Shown here in pieces: positions 5,021-7,228 of a stretch of 7,228 bases of DNA (positions within the stretch are counted from its first letter, which is position 1; each line of letters begins with the position of its first letter). A program made the translations under genes and the position numbers. The DNA is from Comamonadaceae bacterium (GTDB taxonomy: Bacteria > Pseudomonadota > Gammaproteobacteria > Burkholderiales > Burkholderiaceae): the NCBI GenBank assembly GCA_947377705.1, contig CANCGU010000133.1, positions 1 to 7,228 of the forward strand. Direction: 5' to 3'. The notes beneath the pieces are model-generated. The model made no database searches and was not told the origin of the DNA. It saw only the letters and a list, made by a program, of their open reading frames with translations.

Positions 5021-6925
5021 ATCAAGCGCAAATTTACGATCAGACAAAGCCATTCGCTCAGCCAATGCCGTGCCGATCCGCTGTGAGCCCAAGATGTTGA
5101 CGTGGTTGCTATCTCTAAACAAAATGCGGCCATCCAAGGCCATGCGGCAAACTGCAGCATCACAGAACAAATCATTCAAACGAATCAACGTGACGTGTGC
5201 ATTAGCCAGGTCACTGGCTTCAAGAATCGGCACATAGGACGCAAGAACTTGCTGAGATGACTCATTGGACTCTTCGCAAACGCTCCGACCCGAAAAAGGA
5301 TGCTTGAATTTGCACCGCTGAGGGTCAAAACCAAATTTAGGCGTGTCATCCAGTAAAAACACATGCTTTCCGGCCGATTTCAAAAAATGGACCGTGTTGT
5401 GAAGATCAACTTCGAACGTCAAACGTTCGTCTGAACTCAAAGGTGCCACCGCCCACATCGATGCCAACACAACGTGCTTGATGCGAGGATCATTGGCAAG
5501 ACTTTCAAAAATCTCGAAATATTCGGTTGATTTGGTGAAAGGAAGTTCACTGCGGGGATAAACCGCGATGTTCAATTTTGGCAACGCCTGTGAAAGGCCA
5601 AGGAGCAGATGCTCTGCATGACTGTCCCCCACCAGTACCAAATCAATCGGCGCATCACGTTGGGTTTGAAAACAACGCACCAAGTCTCCCCATTTCTGTG
5701 ACTTGGCGTGAACGCGGTCATCAGCACAAGGAAAAAATTGCTTGGCGTAGTAAGCATGAAAATGGTCATGACCGATATCTCCCACATTGGCCTCAACCTG
5801 CGCTTGCATGATGGCACGCGCTGGATAGCCTCCGGCGTTTTTACATGCCAAGCCCACGTAGCCAACGCCGACCATCGCCGCCAGCAACAGCGGTGTTCTC
5901 AGCGCACTCTGCCATCGGAAACGAATAGGTTTCTCAATCCAACGCAACGTGGCCCAAGCCAACAGCACAGCGAGCAATACCGCACCTAAACGCACGGCCA
6001 CACTGGGTGTAGCCCCCTCCACAATGCGCGCAAACGCCAAAGCGGGCCAATGCCACAGGTAAAGTGGATAGCTGATGGCCCCCACCCACACCACCCAACG
6101 GTGAGAAAACAAAAACTTGTTGCACCAGGCCGTAGGTCCTGCATAAATCAAAAGCACAGCACCGAGCACAGGCATTAATGCCCAGCCGCCAGGAAACGCT
6201 TTTTTACTGTCAATGATGTAGACCGCAGCCACCAAAAGACTCACGGCAAAACCGCTTATGAGATTGGCTTTGGCCGGTTTTTCTGGGTGGCGTGACACAT
6301 GAAATGCCAACCAAGCACCCGCTGACAACTCCCAAAACCGCGTGAGCGGCGAATAAAAATCATGCGTCAAATCAAGTTGCGATTGATAGATATTCCACAC
6401 CAATGAACAACTTGTCAGCCCTGCCAGCAAGGGCCAGCGCAAGGCCTTGAATCGCCAAAATGCCCACAAGATGACGGGCCACACAATGTAGAACTGCTCC
6501 TCAATGCCGAGCGACCAAAGGTGCAGCAACGGCTTGGTCTCAGCGGCATTGTCAAAATACCCGGCCTCGCGCCAGAGGATAAAGTTTGACAAAAACAAAC
6601 TTGCACGGAAGATGTGGCTGCCCAACCGACGGAAATCGTCATTGAACAAAAAGAACCAACCCACAGCGTACGACGTCATCAACATGGTGATGAGGGCCGG
6701 GAAAATGCGTTTGACCCGACGTGCGTAAAAGTTAGAGAAGCTGAAGTTGCCGGCTTCTATTTCTTTGAAAATGATGCCCGAGATTAAGAAACCGGAAATC
6801 ACAAAAAAGACGTCCACGCCCACGAATCCACCAGGCATCAAACTTGGAAAAGCATGAAAAATGAGGACGGATGTGACGGCAAAAGCACGCAAGCCATCAA
6901 TGTCTGAACGATAAGGCAGATGCAT
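5018..6925 (-). CDS. OafA/YrhL-type O-acyltransferase with C-terminal SGNH domain
   Basis: This 635-aa integral membrane protein probably O-acetylates a surface glycan. The N-terminal acyltransferase-3 domain (about 1-350) has about ten membrane segments and the family motifs: YRSDIDGLRA with Arg13, FHA with the putative catalytic His24, GGFVGVDVFFVISGFLI (32-48), FYARRVKRIFPA (66-77) and HLWSLGIEEQFY (135-146). One more membrane segment at about 350-370 leads to a periplasmic SGNH hydrolase domain. That domain has GDSHA with nucleophile Ser435 and a terminal DSNH with Asp605 and His608. Six cysteines in this domain could form disulfides. In known OafA-type fusions the membrane part delivers acyl groups and the SGNH part completes transfer. 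The substrate (O-antigen, exopolysaccharide or peptidoglycan) cannot be told from sequence. The start has a good GAGG site. The SGNH half looks more AT-rich (28 G/C in 5221-5280) than the housekeeping operon. It follows the LD-carboxypeptidase gene by 13 bp. Confidence 0.93.
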   Translation of the reverse strand: MHLPYRSDIDGLRAFAVTSVLIFHAFPSLMPGGFVGVDVFFVISGFLISGIIFKEIEAGNFSFSNFYARRVKRIFPALITMLMTSYAVGWFFLFNDDFRRLGSHIFRASLFLSNFILWREAGYFDNAAETKPLLHLWSLGIEEQFYIVWPVILWAFWRFKALRWPLLAGLTSCSLVWNIYQSQLDLTHDFYSPLTRFWELSAGAWLAFHVSRHPEKPAKANLISGFAVSLLVAAVYIIDSKKAFPGGWALMPVLGAVLLIYAGPTAWCNKFLFSHRWVVWVGAISYPLYLWHWPALAFARIVEGATPSVAVRLGAVLLAVLLAWATLRWIEKPIRFRWQSALRTPLLLAAMVGVGYVGLACKNAGGYPARAIMQAQVEANVGDIGHDHFHAYYAKQFFPCADDRVHAKSQKWGDLVRCFQTQRDAPIDLVLVGDSHAEHLLLGLSQALPKLNIAVYPRSELPFTKSTEYFEIFESLANDPRIKHVVLASMWAVAPLSSDERLTFEVDLHNTVHFLKSAGKHVFLLDDTPKFGFDPQRCKFKHPFSGRSVCEESNESSQQVLASYVPILEASDLANAHVTLIRLNDLFCDAAVCRMALDGRILFRDSNHVNILGSQRIGTALAERMALSDRKFALD

Positions 6926-6929
6926 GGAA

Positions 6930-6933
6930 CCTC
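6930..6933 (-). promoter_or_regulatory. Ribosome binding site of the acyltransferase gene
   Basis: Read on the minus strand, GAAGAGG ends 4 nt before the ATG at 6925, and the GAGG core is at 6933-6930. It is the clearest ribosome site in the window. It lies in the 13-bp gap after the upstream stop codon, which supports co-transcription with efficient independent initiation. Confidence 0.6.
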
Positions 6934-6938
6934 TTCAA

Positions 6939-7228
6939 TTAATGGTCGTTGTGAGCCCATAGCAGTAAGGCATCGCGGTTTTCCACCACCAAATCAATCT
7001 TTTGGCCCACAGGCAAACACAACTTGGTAGGCACATGGCCAAATGGCAAATCGGTCAACACGGTAGCTTTGATCTGCGAGCGCAGCCAATCGACCACGCT
7101 TTGTAACTTGAAACCTTTGTCGTGCGGCGTGAGCTTGTAGTTGCTGAACTGCCCCAACACCACAGCTTTTTGTTGCGCCAAAACGCCTGCGTGCAACAAC
7201 TGCGTGAGCATGCGTTCAATGCGGTAAG
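6939..7228 (-). CDS. ldcA: LD-carboxypeptidase, peptidase S66 family (partial, N-terminus beyond right edge)
   Basis: Only the last 95 codons are visible, entering the right edge in frame as YRIERMLTQLLHAG and ending at the TAA at 6939. The internal ATG at 7211 is not the true start because the reading frame and homology continue beyond it. The pattern RIERML..L..AGVL, AVVLGQF and VLTDLPFGHVPTKLCLPVG matches the C-terminal half of LdcA/MccF serine peptidases. The His of LPFGH (codon 7035-7037) is the catalytic-triad histidine; the serine and glutamate would lie outside the window. LdcA is a cytosolic enzyme that removes the terminal D-Ala from tetrapeptides during peptidoglycan recycling; MccF relatives cleave microcin C-like compounds. 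The recycling role is the more likely by default, but the missing N-terminal part prevents a firm choice. The gene is probably cotranscribed with the downstream acyltransferase. Confidence 0.88.
   Translation of the reverse strand, partial: YRIERMLTQLLHAGVLAQQKAVVLGQFSNYKLTPHDKGFKLQSVVDWLRSQIKATVLTDLPFGHVPTKLCLPVGQKIDLVVENRDALLLWAHNDH

Noticed and set aside
1..7228. CRISPR arrays, tRNA or rRNA genes, riboswitches, insertion sequences, toxin-antitoxin or defence genes
   Set aside because: No regularly spaced repeats, transposase motifs, terminal inverted repeats, tRNA arms or defence domains were found. Almost all of the window is explained by seven protein-coding genes.

Overview
The window looks like a core chromosomal segment of a betaproteobacterium, most likely Burkholderiales/Comamonadaceae (Limnohabitans- or Rhodoferax-like). 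That placement is an inference from the gene order, from the style of the proteins and from a GC content near 58% in the housekeeping genes. No database search was possible. There are no tRNA or rRNA genes, CRISPR arrays, insertion sequences or phage genes.

Left edge (1-692, minus strand): the N-terminal 230 codons of a YgfZ-family folate-dependent Fe-S maturation protein. It is divergent from the next block across a gap of about 50 bp. A near-consensus -10 box lies exactly 7 nt upstream of the ygfZ ATG, so its mRNA may be leaderless.

Middle (744-4934, plus strand): a tightly packed run of mltG (peptidoglycan transglycosylase that ends glycan strands), tmk (dTMP kinase), holB (DNA polymerase III delta prime), tatD (metal-dependent DNase) and an exported ankyrin-repeat protein. 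The gaps are 6, 13 and 27 bp, followed by a 4-bp ATGA overlap, so this is almost certainly one operon. Pseudomonas and many relatives carry pilZ between holB and tatD; here that gene is absent. The 27-bp junction instead has a strong 9-bp hairpin in the last holB codons and a 9-nt direct repeat. The ankyrin gene begins with an extremely AT-rich, rare-codon-rich signal peptide that contrasts sharply with everything around it. The operon ends at a hairpin terminator at 4951-4980.

Right side (5018-7228, minus strand): a two-gene unit converging on the operon. It holds an acyltransferase-3 (OafA/YrhL type) membrane protein with a C-terminal periplasmic SGNH esterase domain, preceded 13 bp upstream by the end of a peptidase S66 (LD-carboxypeptidase) gene that runs off the right edge.

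Taken together, the window mixes DNA precursor and replication functions (tmk, holB, tatD) with envelope functions (mltG, the O-acyltransferase, the LD-carboxypeptidase, the exported ankyrin protein). I see no clear undescribed defence or mobile system. The points most worth checking are the ankyrin signal region, the pilZ-less holB/tatD junction and the acyltransferase/LD-carboxypeptidase pairing.
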